Shown here in pieces: positions 52,923 through 61,842 of a stretch of DNA of 64,000 nt. The notes beneath the pieces are model-generated. The model ran no database searches. It worked only from the letters and a program-made list of their open reading frames with translations, and was not told the DNA's origin. Numbering within the stretch: position 1 is the first letter of the stretch; each line of letters opens with the position of its first letter. The position numbers and the translations under genes were made by a program. This stretch comes from Bacteroidales bacterium (lineage in GTDB: Bacteria > Bacteroidota > Bacteroidia > Bacteroidales > UBA12077), in assembly GCA_016342685.1 (NCBI GenBank), contig JAEINU010000002.1:47085-111084 (forward strand), read 5' to 3'.

Positions 52923-53936
52923 TTAAATATTATTACTCACAATCTTCAGCTCTTTGTAAAACACTTCCTCTACATCGGCCATTTTGTTAATTAAATCGCC
53001 CAGCTCCTCTAGTTTTTCAGGTCCCAGGTCTCTATATTTTCCGATCTTAGCGGCAAAGTAAGATATTTTTCTCCAACCATCTCCTATTTCCATCATCTTT
53101 TTTGACATTTCAACTAAATCTTTATTACCAAGAGCTTCAGAAGCTTGACGAAGAAATGTTGCGTATAAATATCGGAAACCACCACCACCTGTTCCTTGAT
53201 CTTCAAGAAAAACATTAATCTTCATCACCTCATGCGATAAATGATCAATATCTCTTGTCAACTTAGGCCATCCTTGTAATTTTTTGGCAAAAGTACGAAT
53301 TCCTCTAACTCCAATAAAAGGAGGTTGAACTCCAATCATATTGTTTACCGTATTTTTTAATGCAACTGGAACTAGCTTTTTATAATCAATACGCTCAGGA
53401 ACTGATTCTATATAATACATAAAACCCTTTGGTGCTAAATAACCACCTGCAAATCTGGCCTTACGCAAATTATCTTTGTGAATACGCGCCAATTTTGGAA
53501 AATAGCTATCGCTAACAATATATTCATCACCCTCTTTACCTACAATTGTAATGAAGTGAATATTTGCATGAACCCGCTCCCACTGAGGAATATAATCCAT
53601 ATAATAAAAATCAACCTGACAAGCCACAGGTATTCCTTCCGAAATTAATCGATCAGTTTCCTGTTCAGCTTTATCCTGATCTTTAAATCGTTGTGTTACA
53701 AATTTAATATCGGTGCGTTTAGCGAGTTTTTTTCTAAGCTTCCCTGGTTTTGTTCTTAAAATAAACATCGGAAAACTTAAGTTTGGAGTTCTGCTTAAAT
53801 AACCAAAATACAATCCACTACCTAAACCAAAAATCATTGGCTCTGTAATTTCTAATCCTTTGTGTTGCAATAATGCGGTTAAACTCCCAGACTCACAGTG
53901 AGCCGCCATTTTGTGATTAAAAGATTCTATTATCAT
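52923..53936 (-). CDS. BtrH-type acyltransferase (copy 1)
   Basis: 337-residue protein of the BtrH N-terminal/DUF4872 family. In butirosin synthesis BtrH moves an acyl group from an ACP to an amine using a papain-like triad. Here Cys14 in AAHCESGSLTALL, His127 in HANIHFITIVG and Asp143 in VSDSYF fit that triad. The C-terminal domain (about 190-335) carries EDQGTGGGGFRYLYATFL. Start ATG overlaps the stop of the small HTH-like gene by ATGA. An ACP gene follows immediately, consistent with acyl-ACP as donor. Confidence 0.85.
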   Translation of the reverse strand: MIIESFNHKMAAHCESGSLTALLQHKGLEITEPMIFGLGSGLYFGYLSRTPNLSFPMFILRTKPGKLRKKLAKRTDIKFVTQRFKDQDKAEQETDRLISEGIPVACQVDFYYMDYIPQWERVHANIHFITIVGKEGDEYIVSDSYFPKLARIHKDNLRKARFAGGYLAPKGFMYYIESVPERIDYKKLVPVALKNTVNNMIGVQPPFIGVRGIRTFAKKLQGWPKLTRDIDHLSHEVMKINVFLEDQGTGGGGFRYLYATFLRQASEALGNKDLVEMSKKMMEIGDGWRKISYFAAKIGKYRDLGPEKLEELGDLINKMADVEEVFYKELKIVSNNI

Positions 53937-54433
53937 TTCTTATTTAATTCTATTTTGGTAATAACTAAATACGGATTCTCTGTTCTCGTTTGCTTTACTA
54001 ATATTGGTTGCTGCATTATATCCGAATCCACTTTATCTTCATTCCCTTCAATAACAATTGCCTGTAATAAATTTGATACAGGAATATCAAATGCATAAGC
54101 ATATTTTTGCATTTCAGATAATTTAATTGTTTTGAATGATTTTAACTTCTGATGCCTCTTTACTTTAAATACAGGAATCCCCGTTCTGCGTGATAATTCA
54201 ACATCATTAAAGTCATGAATTAACTTGTAAAAATAAATTGGTGTAATTTCATTTTTCTTCAGCTTTTCCAATAATGAATTCCTTAATTTCATCATTTTAT
54301 CCCAGAAATCATCTAAATAATTTTTGGAAATATACGAACCTGTTTGAATTGGACCATATGACCCATCCTCTTTTTCAACGTACATTATAAGTTGTTGCGG
54401 TTCATAATCGATGTAAGCATCTTTTTCTTTCAT
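53933..54433 (-). CDS. HTH-like partner of BtrH (copy 1)
   Basis: 166-residue protein from the ATG at 54433; the TTG at 54442 is not needed. The middle segment ITPIYFYKLIHDFNDVELSRRTGIPVFKVKRHQKLKSF followed by TIKLSEMQKYAYAFDIPVSNLL resembles an HTH_XRE fold and is clearly homologous to the 61435 protein (SPIMYFMAKNQMDVTLLSNY). Both sit directly in front of a BtrH gene with start-stop overlap. It may be a regulator or a structural helper of BtrH. It is the first gene of the left arm. Confidence 0.8.
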   Translation of the reverse strand: MKEKDAYIDYEPQQLIMYVEKEDGSYGPIQTGSYISKNYLDDFWDKMMKLRNSLLEKLKKNEITPIYFYKLIHDFNDVELSRRTGIPVFKVKRHQKLKSFKTIKLSEMQKYAYAFDIPVSNLLQAIVIEGNEDKVDSDIMQQPILVKQTRTENPYLVITKIELNKK

Positions 54434-54760
54434 TCGGCACAATTAAAAAGTGTATAAAGATCACGCCCATTTATTAAGCTCCAAATCAAGAACCATATTT
54501 ATAGGTGATTTTTAGCCCACTAAATTATATTAAATTAAATAATTGCCAAAATTTAAACTGTGAGGAATACATAAAAATTATCAAAGAAAAATTAAAAAAT
54601 TAAAATTTCAAACTTGCATTTCTCAAGCAACTATATTTATGATGATTTATTGTTTTTTGATAAAAAAATTGCAAGTAAAACATCCACGAAACAAAGAATT
54701 ATTAAAAGTATTTATTAAATTTGCAATATTTGAAAAATAAGTAGTAATATAAATCTCTGA
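54434..54760. promoter_or_regulatory. Divergent promoter region of the biosynthetic cluster
   Basis: 327 AT-rich bases separate the left and right arms. No gene was seen. A -7-like TAAATTTG (54716-54723) lies 37 bases upstream of the lyase ATG; no matching -33 TTTG is at the usual spacing, and none was recognised for the left arm. Control of the whole cluster is probably exerted here. Confidence 0.6.
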
Positions 54761-56338
54761 ATGTCAGGGAAATTAACGCATAAACCAAAAATAGAAATGA
54801 TAATAATTGGGGGAAGAAACCTTGATCTTGATGATTTTCGCAAGATCCTTTTTGAGGGAGAGAAAGTAGAATTAGATTCGCAAGCAATAAAAAAAGTACA
54901 AGAAAACTACGGTTTTTTAGAAGATTTCTCGAAAAACAAAGTTATTTACGGTATCAATACTTGCTTTGGTCCTATGGCTCAATATAAAATTAGCGATAAA
55001 GATCAAAAGAAATTACAGTATAATTTAATTAGAAGTCATGCGGCTGGAAGCGGAAACACTCTTCCTAATGTTTATACAAAAGCCTTAATGATTGGAAGAT
55101 TAAACACCTTTATGAAAGGTTTTTCTGGTGTTCACCAAGATGCTATTTTCCTGTTAAAAGAATTTATTAATAGAGATATTTATCCGAAAGTATTTGAACA
55201 TGGTGGAGTTGGTGCAAGTGGAGATCTTGTTCAATTAGCTCACTTAGCTTTAAATCTTATTGGTGAAGGTGAGATTTTTTTCGACGGAGAATTCAGACCA
55301 GCTCAAGAAGTTTTCGAAGCAAATAACCTTACTCCTTTAAAAGTTCATTTGCGCGAAGGTTTAGCCTTAATAAACGGTACTTCATGTATGACAGGAATTG
55401 GAATCATTAATCTAATTCATGCCAAAAACTTATTAAATTGGTCATTAATTTCTTCAAGTTTAATTAACGAAGTAGTTGAATCGGCTGACGACCATTTCTC
55501 TGAGGAACTAAACAAAGTAAAACTGCACGAAGGTCAAAACCGAATTGCAGAAGAAATGAGAAATATTGTTACTTCAAGTAAACTAATAAAGAAAAGATCT
55601 GACTTATTCTTCAATAATAACCATGACGTAGGAGTTATTAAAGTAAAAGTGCAGGAATACTATTCCTTGCGATGTGTACCTCAAGTTTTAGGTCCAATTT
55701 ACGAAACAATACAAAATGCTGAAAAAGTTATTATTAACGAAGTAAATTCGGTTAACGATAACCCAATTATTGATCAAGAAAACGAAGATGTATTGCATGG
55801 TGGAAATTTCCACGGCGATTACGTTTCCTTAGAAATGGATAAATTAAAAATTGTTATAACCAAACTTACAATGTTGGTTGAAAGACAAATAAACTATTTA
55901 TACAACAATAAGATTAACGAAAAGTTCCCTCCATTTGCAAATCTTGGAGTTATTGGATTAGATCTAGGTTTACAGGCAGCTCAATTTACAGCGACTTCTA
56001 CAACAGCAGAAAACCAAACATTATCCAACCCAATGTATGTTCACAGTATTCCTAATAATGGGGATAACCAAGACATTGTTAGTATGGGTACAAACTCTGC
56101 ACTAATTACCAAAAAGGTAATTGAAAATTCATTTCAAGTATTATCAATTAAATACATGAGTCTACTTCAAGTTATTGACTACATGGAATTTCAAGAAGAA
56201 CTATCAGATATTGGTAAAAAATTACACAAAGAAATGAGAGCCATTGTTCCTAAAATTGTAAATGATGTTCCATTATATCCACATATTGAGAACATGAGAC
56301 AATACCTAGTAAATAACAGACCAAATCTAATAAACTAG
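54761..56338 (+). CDS. MIO-type aromatic amino acid ammonia-lyase, tyrosine type
   Basis: 525-residue HAL/TAL/PAL-family lyase. The MIO-forming Ala152-Ser153-Gly154 is in HGGVGASGDLVQLAHLAL. Active-site Tyr63 in VIYGINTCFG is present, but the residue that is Gly in NTGFG is Cys68. Ser-His at 92-93 (IRSHAAG) matches the selectivity pair I recall in Flavobacterium johnsoniae tyrosine ammonia-lyase, whose sequence this closely resembles (for example NFHGDYVSLEMDKLKIVITK). Predicted product: 4-coumarate, used as an aryl starter. An internal ATG at 54797 is an alternative start. First gene of the right arm. Confidence 0.93.
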   Translation: MSGKLTHKPKIEMIIIGGRNLDLDDFRKILFEGEKVELDSQAIKKVQENYGFLEDFSKNKVIYGINTCFGPMAQYKISDKDQKKLQYNLIRSHAAGSGNTLPNVYTKALMIGRLNTFMKGFSGVHQDAIFLLKEFINRDIYPKVFEHGGVGASGDLVQLAHLALNLIGEGEIFFDGEFRPAQEVFEANNLTPLKVHLREGLALINGTSCMTGIGIINLIHAKNLLNWSLISSSLINEVVESADDHFSEELNKVKLHEGQNRIAEEMRNIVTSSKLIKKRSDLFFNNNHDVGVIKVKVQEYYSLRCVPQVLGPIYETIQNAEKVIINEVNSVNDNPIIDQENEDVLHGGNFHGDYVSLEMDKLKIVITKLTMLVERQINYLYNNKINEKFPPFANLGVIGLDLGLQAAQFTATSTTAENQTLSNPMYVHSIPNNGDNQDIVSMGTNSALITKKVIENSFQVLSIKYMSLLQVIDYMEFQEELSDIGKKLHKEMRAIVPKIVNDVPLYPHIENMRQYLVNNRPNLIN

Positions 56339-56342
56339 TAAA

Positions 56343-57071
56343 ATGAAATTTGCATTAGTAACAGGAGGTTCCAGAGGCATTGGAAAAGCAATTTGTTTAG
56401 AAATTGCTAAGAAAGGCTATCATGTTTTAATTAACTATCGTAGCAATACCAAAGAAGCTGAGGATACTTTAAACCAGATTAAAGAAAAAGGTGGTTCTGG
56501 AGAATTGATGAAGTTTGATGTTTCTAATCCTGATGACATTAGAACAAATTTAGGAAGTTGGAAAGAAAAAAATCCAGATTCAATAATCGAAGTTTTAATT
56601 AATAATGCAGGTATTCGTAAAGATGCCCTAATTATGTGGATGAAAGACGAAGATTGGAAAGATGTAATGAATACAAATCTTGATAGTTTTTATTATATTA
56701 CAAAATTTTTAATTCAAGATATGATTGTTAACAGATTTGGAAGAATCGTTAATGTTGTGTCTTTATCTGGCATAAAAGGATTACCTGGACAAACAAATTA
56801 TTCAGCTGCAAAAGGTGGTGTAATTGCTGCTAGTAAAGCCTTAGCTCAAGAAGTAGCTAAAAAGAATGTAACAGTAAATTGTGTTGCACCGGGTTTTATA
56901 AAAACTGATATGACTGCAGAACTGGAAGAAAAAGATTTAAAAAGAATGATTCCGATGAGTAGATTTGGAAAAGCTGAAGAAGTTGCAAATGTAGTTGCAT
57001 TTCTTGCATCTCCAGAAGCATCGTATGTTACTGGAGAGGTTATTTCGGTTAACGGAGGATTATATACTTAA
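56343..57071 (+). CDS. fabG: 3-oxoacyl-ACP reductase (FabG-type SDR)
   Basis: 242-residue short-chain dehydrogenase. NADP-binding TGGSRGIGKAI at about 7-17, NNAGIRKD, catalytic Ser in VVSLSGI and Tyr-x3-Lys in NYSAAKGG, and the C-terminal LASPEASYVTGEVISVNGG typical of FabG. It would reduce beta-ketoacyl-ACP during chain elongation. The start is 4 bases after the lyase stop, so translationally coupled. Confidence 0.95.
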   Translation: MKFALVTGGSRGIGKAICLEIAKKGYHVLINYRSNTKEAEDTLNQIKEKGGSGELMKFDVSNPDDIRTNLGSWKEKNPDSIIEVLINNAGIRKDALIMWMKDEDWKDVMNTNLDSFYYITKFLIQDMIVNRFGRIVNVVSLSGIKGLPGQTNYSAAKGGVIAASKALAQEVAKKNVTVNCVAPGFIKTDMTAELEEKDLKRMIPMSRFGKAEEVANVVAFLASPEASYVTGEVISVNGGLYT

Positions 57072-57100
57072 AATAAAGTAAAACACTGTAATACGAACCT

Positions 57101-58324
57101 ATGAATAGAGTGGTAATAACTGGAATGGGAATCTATTCCACTATTGGCAAAAATATTGAAGAAGTAAATAATTCTCTTTATAATGGAAAATCTGGAATTG
57201 GTTTTGAACAACTAAGAAAAGATATGGGCTTTCGTTCTGCCTTAACAGGAATAATAGAACGTCCTAATTTAAAAGGAGAATTAAAACGACGTCAACGAGT
57301 AGGAATGGCCGAAGAAGGTGAATATGCTTACGTTGCTACTGTCGAAGCTTTAAAACAAGCTAAAATAGATGATGATTTTCTTGAGAGATTCGATGTTGGA
57401 ATACTTTATGGAAATGATAGTTCTGCGCGTGCGGTTGTCAACTCTCATGATTTATTAAAAGAAAAAAAGGATACAGCACTCTTAGGTTCAGGAGCTATTT
57501 TCCAATCGATGAATTCGACCATTACGATGAATTTATCGACCATTTTTAAATTGAAAGGTATAAATTTAACCGTAAGCGCAGCATGTGCTAGTGGTTCTCA
57601 TGCTATAGGCATGGGTTATCATTTTATTAAAAGTGGATTGCAAGATATTATTATATGTGGCGGTGGACAAGAAATCAATGCTCATTCAATGGGCAGTTTT
57701 GATGGGTTAAGTGCATTTTCAATTCGTGAAGACCAACCACAAAAAGCCAGTCGACCATTCGATAGAGATAGAGATGGATTGGTTCCTAGTGGTGGTGGTG
57801 CAACAATAATACTTGAAAGTTACGAATCAGCTGTTAAAAGAGGAGCTAATATTATTGCAGAAGTTATTGGATATGGATTTTCTTCAAATGGAGACCATAT
57901 TTCAGTTCCGAATGTCGAAGGTCCTGCAAAATCTTTAGAAATGGCTTTAAGAGATGCACAATTAAAATCAAATCAAATAGATTATATCAACGCTCATGCT
58001 ACTGCCACTCCCGTTGGAGACTTAAATGAGGCACAAGCAATTAGCAAAGTCTTTGGAGAAAAGACACCATACATTAGTTCAACTAAATCAATGACTGGAC
58101 ATGAAATGTGGATGGGTGGAGCCAGTGAAATAGTTTACTCAATTTTAATGATGCAAAATTCTTATGTAGCACCAAATATTAATTTTGAGAATCCCGATGA
58201 GTTTTCTGCAAAACTAAATATTGCAACGGAAACTATAAAAAATCATAATATTGATATATTTTTGTCCAATTCGTTTGGATTTGGGGGTACAAATTCAAGC
58301 CTAATTGTAAAAAAGATTAAATAA
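57101..58324 (+). CDS. Beta-ketoacyl-ACP synthase (KAS II-like)
   Basis: 407-residue FabF-type condensing enzyme. Catalytic Cys162 in VSAACASGSHAI, His299 in NAHATATPVGD and His334 in SMTGHEMWMGG form the Cys-His-His triad; NSFGFGGTNSSLIV at the C-terminus is the usual thiolase-fold signature. It elongates aryl or alkyl chains with malonyl-ACP. Only one ketosynthase is seen here; aryl polyene and flexirubin systems usually have more. Between fabG and the third ACP. Confidence 0.95.
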   Translation: MNRVVITGMGIYSTIGKNIEEVNNSLYNGKSGIGFEQLRKDMGFRSALTGIIERPNLKGELKRRQRVGMAEEGEYAYVATVEALKQAKIDDDFLERFDVGILYGNDSSARAVVNSHDLLKEKKDTALLGSGAIFQSMNSTITMNLSTIFKLKGINLTVSAACASGSHAIGMGYHFIKSGLQDIIICGGGQEINAHSMGSFDGLSAFSIREDQPQKASRPFDRDRDGLVPSGGGATIILESYESAVKRGANIIAEVIGYGFSSNGDHISVPNVEGPAKSLEMALRDAQLKSNQIDYINAHATATPVGDLNEAQAISKVFGEKTPYISSTKSMTGHEMWMGGASEIVYSILMMQNSYVAPNINFENPDEFSAKLNIATETIKNHNIDIFLSNSFGFGGTNSSLIVKKIK

Positions 58325-58350
58325 TTTATTAACTGAGAGATAATAGGAAT

Positions 58351-58599
58351 ATGGAGAATCAAGAGGTTATTAGCAAAGTAAATGATTTCTTAATAGATGA
58401 ATTTGAGATAGATGAAGATCAGCTTATCCCTGCAGCTAGTTTAAAAGAAACTTTAGAAATTGATAGTCTAGATTATGTTGATTTAGTAGTTATTATAGAA
58501 AGAAATTTTGGATTTAAAGTAAAAGGTGAAGACTTCGCAGCAATAAAATCACTTCAAGATTTTTATGATTACATCATAGAAAAAGCTCAAGTAAATTAA
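58351..58599 (+). CDS. Acyl carrier protein (cluster ACP 3)
   Basis: 82-residue carrier protein. Phosphopantetheine site Ser39 in TLEIDSLDYVDLVVIIE. Acidic, typical size. It lies 26 bases after the ketosynthase and before the LpxL-type acyltransferase, so it is the probable carrier of the growing chain in the right arm. Confidence 0.94.
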   Translation: MENQEVISKVNDFLIDEFEIDEDQLIPAASLKETLEIDSLDYVDLVVIIERNFGFKVKGEDFAAIKSLQDFYDYIIEKAQVN

Positions 58600-58618
58600 A
58601 TCACATTAGAAAGTATTT

Positions 58619-58625
58619 GGAGGTG
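58619..58625 (+). promoter_or_regulatory. Shine-Dalgarno of the acyltransferase gene
   Basis: GGAGGTG ends 5 bases before the ATG at 58631, one of the few strong ribosome sites in the window. Confidence 0.6.
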
Positions 58626-58630
58626 CAAAA

Positions 58631-59527
58631 ATGCCATCATGGAAAGGTCAATCACGAGGGAATTTATTAGGTTATAAGATATTTATTTTTACTTTAAAAC
58701 ATTTTGGAGTTTCTTTTGCATATTTTATTTTAGTTTTTGTAGCCTTTTATTTCTTCCTTTTTTCTCGAAAAAGCTCTAAAACGAGCTATTTTTATTTTAG
58801 AAATATTTTAAAATATTCTAAAATTAAAGCTATTTGGAGTATTTATCTAAACTACTTTGTTTTCGGAAAAGTATTACTCGACAAATTTGCTATTCTAGGT
58901 GGATTAAAAGGAAAATTCACTTATAACTTTGATGGGGAGCGTCATTTACGAGACATGGTTGATAACAAAACGGGAGGAATCATTGTAACGGTGCATATTG
59001 GAAATTTTGAAACCGCTGGTCAACTATTAGAAAGATTAAATACAAAAATTAATATCTTAATGCTTGATGCAGAACATCAGAATCTAAAAAAATATTTTAC
59101 TGATGTGCTTGTAAATAAAGATGTTAACATCATTCCTATACAAAACGATTATTCTCATATTGTTCCAATAAGCGAAGCTCTTATAAATAAAGAACTCATA
59201 GCTATAGCAGGAGATCGTTTTGTAGAAGAAACTAATGTAATAGAAATAGAATTTATGGGTCAAAAAGCATTATTTCCTACAGGACCATTTTATTTAGCAG
59301 CCAGATTTGGAGTCCCTATTACTGTTACTTTTGCGATGAAAGAATCAAAAACACACTATCACTTTTATGCTTCAGCTCCTGAATATGTAAAAAGATCAAG
59401 AAATCCAGAGGAACAAGATAAAGAATTGAAAAGAGCTGCAGAAAACTTCGTAAAAGAATTTGAGAAAATATTAAAACTATATCCATTACAATGGTTTAAT
59501 TATTATCAGTTCTGGAAAACAGAATAG
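58631..59527 (+). CDS. LpxL/HtrB-type lysophospholipid acyltransferase
   Basis: 298-residue acyltransferase of the LPLAT/LpxL superfamily. A hydrophobic N-terminal anchor (SFAYFILVFVAFYFFLF, about 28-44) is followed by the HX4E catalytic motif HIGNFE (His122, Glu127), then AGDRFVEETN and PTGPFYLAARFGVPI substrate segments. In the flexirubin and aryl polyene systems such enzymes attach the aryl-acyl chain to a lipid acceptor; that role is inferred here. Confidence 0.9.
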   Translation: MPSWKGQSRGNLLGYKIFIFTLKHFGVSFAYFILVFVAFYFFLFSRKSSKTSYFYFRNILKYSKIKAIWSIYLNYFVFGKVLLDKFAILGGLKGKFTYNFDGERHLRDMVDNKTGGIIVTVHIGNFETAGQLLERLNTKINILMLDAEHQNLKKYFTDVLVNKDVNIIPIQNDYSHIVPISEALINKELIAIAGDRFVEETNVIEIEFMGQKALFPTGPFYLAARFGVPITVTFAMKESKTHYHFYASAPEYVKRSRNPEEQDKELKRAAENFVKEFEKILKLYPLQWFNYYQFWKTE

Positions 59528-59628
59528 TACATAAAATAATTTTATAGCTGTTATAAAAATTGAGATAGACCAATGCATGATTGAAACAATTGTGGAATAA
59601 TTAAACATCAAGCTTGAAATTTAAACAA

Positions 59629-60987
59629 ATGAAGAATAACAAAATATTATTTATATCAGCCAACACACATAAAATACCTTACCCTGTTTATCCAATAGGG
59701 ATTTCGTATATTTCTACATATCTTCAAGAAAAATTACCTGAGTATGAAACTAAAATGGTTGATCTCAACTTTAATTCTATTGAAGAGCTAAAATCAATCA
59801 CAAAAGAATACAATCCAAAATACATTGGCGTTTCACTTCGAAATGTTGATGATGTTAACTCATACAATCGAGAAGAATTTGTTACACATTATAAAAATGT
59901 GGTAGACAATCTAAGAACCATTTCTGACGCTAAAATTATTATTGGAGGTGCTGGATTCTCGATTTTTCCTGAACTAATGTTTAAACGCATAAACCCAGAT
60001 TTTGGAGTTTATGGCGAAGGCGAAGAAACAATTCTTAAATTAATTAATAAGCTTGATAACAATGAAGATTACACAGATCTTAGTCGGTTAATTTACAATA
60101 AAAATGGACAATGTGTATTCAATAAAACCGAAAGCTATTTTAGTGATTTAAATTTGGATTTTGACAAAGATCTAATTGATTTTTATTGGGAAAAAAGTGG
60201 AATGTTAAACATTCAAACCAAACGTGGATGTCCATATAATTGCATTTATTGTACATATCCTTTAATCGAAGGTAAAAAAGTTCGTACGTTAAATCCCGAC
60301 AAAATAGTTGAAACCTTAAAAAAACTATATTATCAAAAAGGAATCGATTATGTTTTCTTTACCGATTCTGTTTTCAATATAAACAATCAATATAATATAG
60401 AACTTGCCGAAAAGATAATTTCGAGTGGTATAAAAATTCATTGGGGTGGATATTTCACTTTTCAAAATTTAGATGAAGATTTATTAAAACTTCTGAAAAA
60501 ATCAGGTTTACAACATGTCGAGTTTGGAACTGAAGCTATTGCTGAGAAAACCTTAAAAACATATGGTAAGAATTTTACTGTGAATGATGTTTTAGAAAAA
60601 TCAGCCCTTTGTAATAAATTAGATATTCCTTTTGCACATTTCCTAATTACCGGAGGGTATGGTGAAACCGATGCAACTGTTGATGAGACATATGAGAACT
60701 CTAAACTAATTGATAATTCGGTATTTTTTCCTTTTGTTGGAATGCGAATTTATCCGGGAACCAAGCTTCAAAAATATGCCATTGAAGAAGGAGTAATTGA
60801 TAAAAACGATCCACTACTTGAACCAAAATATTATATTGCAAAAGAAGTAAATTACGATACATTAAAAGAAAGAGCTAGAAAAACTCGAAAACGCTGGGTA
60901 TTCCCCGATGAAGATAACTCAGCAATAATTAATAAATTAAGAGCTAGAAATAAAAAAGGACCGCTATGGGAGTATATGACAATGTAA
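59629..60987 (+). CDS. B12-binding-type radical SAM enzyme (right arm)
   Basis: 452-residue protein read from the ATG at 59629; a TTG five codons upstream is rejected. N-terminal B12-like domain (about 1-140: IGISYISTYLQEKL, YIGVSLRNVDDVN, IIGGAGFSIFPELM, YGEGEET). Cluster Cys201, Cys205, Cys208 in RGCPYNCIYCTYP, then FFTDSVFNIN, VEFGTEA and a C-terminal helical part. The 3' end overlaps the dehydratase gene by 22 bases. It is only distantly similar to the left-arm enzyme, so the two probably perform different steps. Chemistry unknown; methylation or cyclisation is plausible. Confidence 0.88.
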   Translation: MKNNKILFISANTHKIPYPVYPIGISYISTYLQEKLPEYETKMVDLNFNSIEELKSITKEYNPKYIGVSLRNVDDVNSYNREEFVTHYKNVVDNLRTISDAKIIIGGAGFSIFPELMFKRINPDFGVYGEGEETILKLINKLDNNEDYTDLSRLIYNKNGQCVFNKTESYFSDLNLDFDKDLIDFYWEKSGMLNIQTKRGCPYNCIYCTYPLIEGKKVRTLNPDKIVETLKKLYYQKGIDYVFFTDSVFNINNQYNIELAEKIISSGIKIHWGGYFTFQNLDEDLLKLLKKSGLQHVEFGTEAIAEKTLKTYGKNFTVNDVLEKSALCNKLDIPFAHFLITGGYGETDATVDETYENSKLIDNSVFFPFVGMRIYPGTKLQKYAIEEGVIDKNDPLLEPKYYIAKEVNYDTLKERARKTRKRWVFPDEDNSAIINKLRARNKKGPLWEYMTM

Positions 60988-61403
60988 TAGCAAATGGAGA
61001 AGCAATTTTAACGTTCATTCCACAGCGAGCTCCAATGGTAATGATAGAAAATTTGCACAAAGCAGAAGATGGACAAACAATTAGTAGCTTGCCTATTATC
61101 GAAAAAAATATCTTCAGTAAAGATGGATTTTTGCAAGAGCCCGGACTAATAGAAAACATTGCTCAAACAGCGGCTGTTGGTGTTGGTTTTGAGTATCGCA
61201 ACGAAGATAAAGATGTTCCAACAGGATATATTGGTGCTGTACAAAAATTAACAATTCATAAATTACCAAAATTAGGTAAAACAATTTTTACAGAAGTTAA
61301 TGTTGAACATAAGGTTTTTAATACAACATTAATTAACGGAAAAATTACTTGCGATGATGAATTAATTGCCGATTGCTCAATGAAAATATACTTAGACGAA
61401 TAA
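60966..61403 (+). CDS. Hotdog-fold 3-hydroxyacyl-ACP dehydratase (FabZ/ApeI-like)
   Basis: 145-residue FabA/FabZ-like hotdog protein. It has FIPQRAPMVMIENL at about 17-30, the helix motif PGLIENIAQTAAVGVGF with the usual acidic residue, and a C-terminal strand with TTLINGKITCDDELIAD. The catalytic His of the FabZ HFPxxPIMPG site is not found in its canonical place, as in aryl polyene dehydratases. It would dehydrate the beta-hydroxyacyl-ACP to give the conjugated double bonds. Starts inside the end of the radical SAM gene. Confidence 0.85.
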   Translation: MGVYDNVIANGEAILTFIPQRAPMVMIENLHKAEDGQTISSLPIIEKNIFSKDGFLQEPGLIENIAQTAAVGVGFEYRNEDKDVPTGYIGAVQKLTIHKLPKLGKTIFTEVNVEHKVFNTTLINGKITCDDELIADCSMKIYLDE

Positions 61404-61434
61404 TAGTTTTTCATTTTAGTTAAAACTTAAGATT

Positions 61435-61842
61435 ATGGAAAAAGACAAAGTACCACAAGACGAAGGAATAACGGGAGGTGTATCACGCGAAGTGCAATAT
61501 GCCATTGATGAAAATGGGAAATATGTAAAAGTAATGAGCACAGGTTGGGAACCTAAAAATATTGTGAATGATTTAGCTTGGGAAGATATACAAGAACAAG
61601 TTGACATTGCAAATGAGCAAATCCTATCGGGCAAAGCAAGTCCAATAATGTATTTTATGGCGAAAAACCAGATGGATGTAACATTACTTTCTAATTATAT
61701 TGAAATTGCAAAGTGGAAAGTTAAGCGACATTTAAAACCTAAAGGATTTAAAAAGCTAACGCAAGAACAATTAGAAAATTACGCTAAGGTTTTTGAAATA
61801 AGCCTTGATGAATTACTAAATTATAAACCGAACAACGAATAA
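61435..61842 (+). CDS. HTH-like partner of BtrH (copy 2)
   Basis: 135-residue protein homologous to the 53933 gene product. It starts with an Asp/Glu-rich linker and a beta segment (VQYAIDENGKYVKVMSTGWE), then SPIMYFMAKNQMDVTLLSNY and KWKVKRHLKPKGFKKLTQEQ-like helices, ending in EISLDELLNYK, a pattern of Cro/CI-like HTH proteins. The stop overlaps the BtrH start by one base. The short type lacks the C-terminal extension of copy 1. It may be a BtrH cofactor rather than a regulator. Confidence 0.8.
   Translation: MEKDKVPQDEGITGGVSREVQYAIDENGKYVKVMSTGWEPKNIVNDLAWEDIQEQVDIANEQILSGKASPIMYFMAKNQMDVTLLSNYIEIAKWKVKRHLKPKGFKKLTQEQLENYAKVFEISLDELLNYKPNNE

Noticed and set aside
54434..54442. TTG-initiated extension of the HTH-like gene 1
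   Set aside because: ATG at 54433 is directly available and matches the tight arrangement.
59614..59628. TTG-initiated extension of the right-arm radical SAM gene
   Set aside because: The ATG at 59629 precedes the first B12-like domain strand (KILFISA) at a normal distance.
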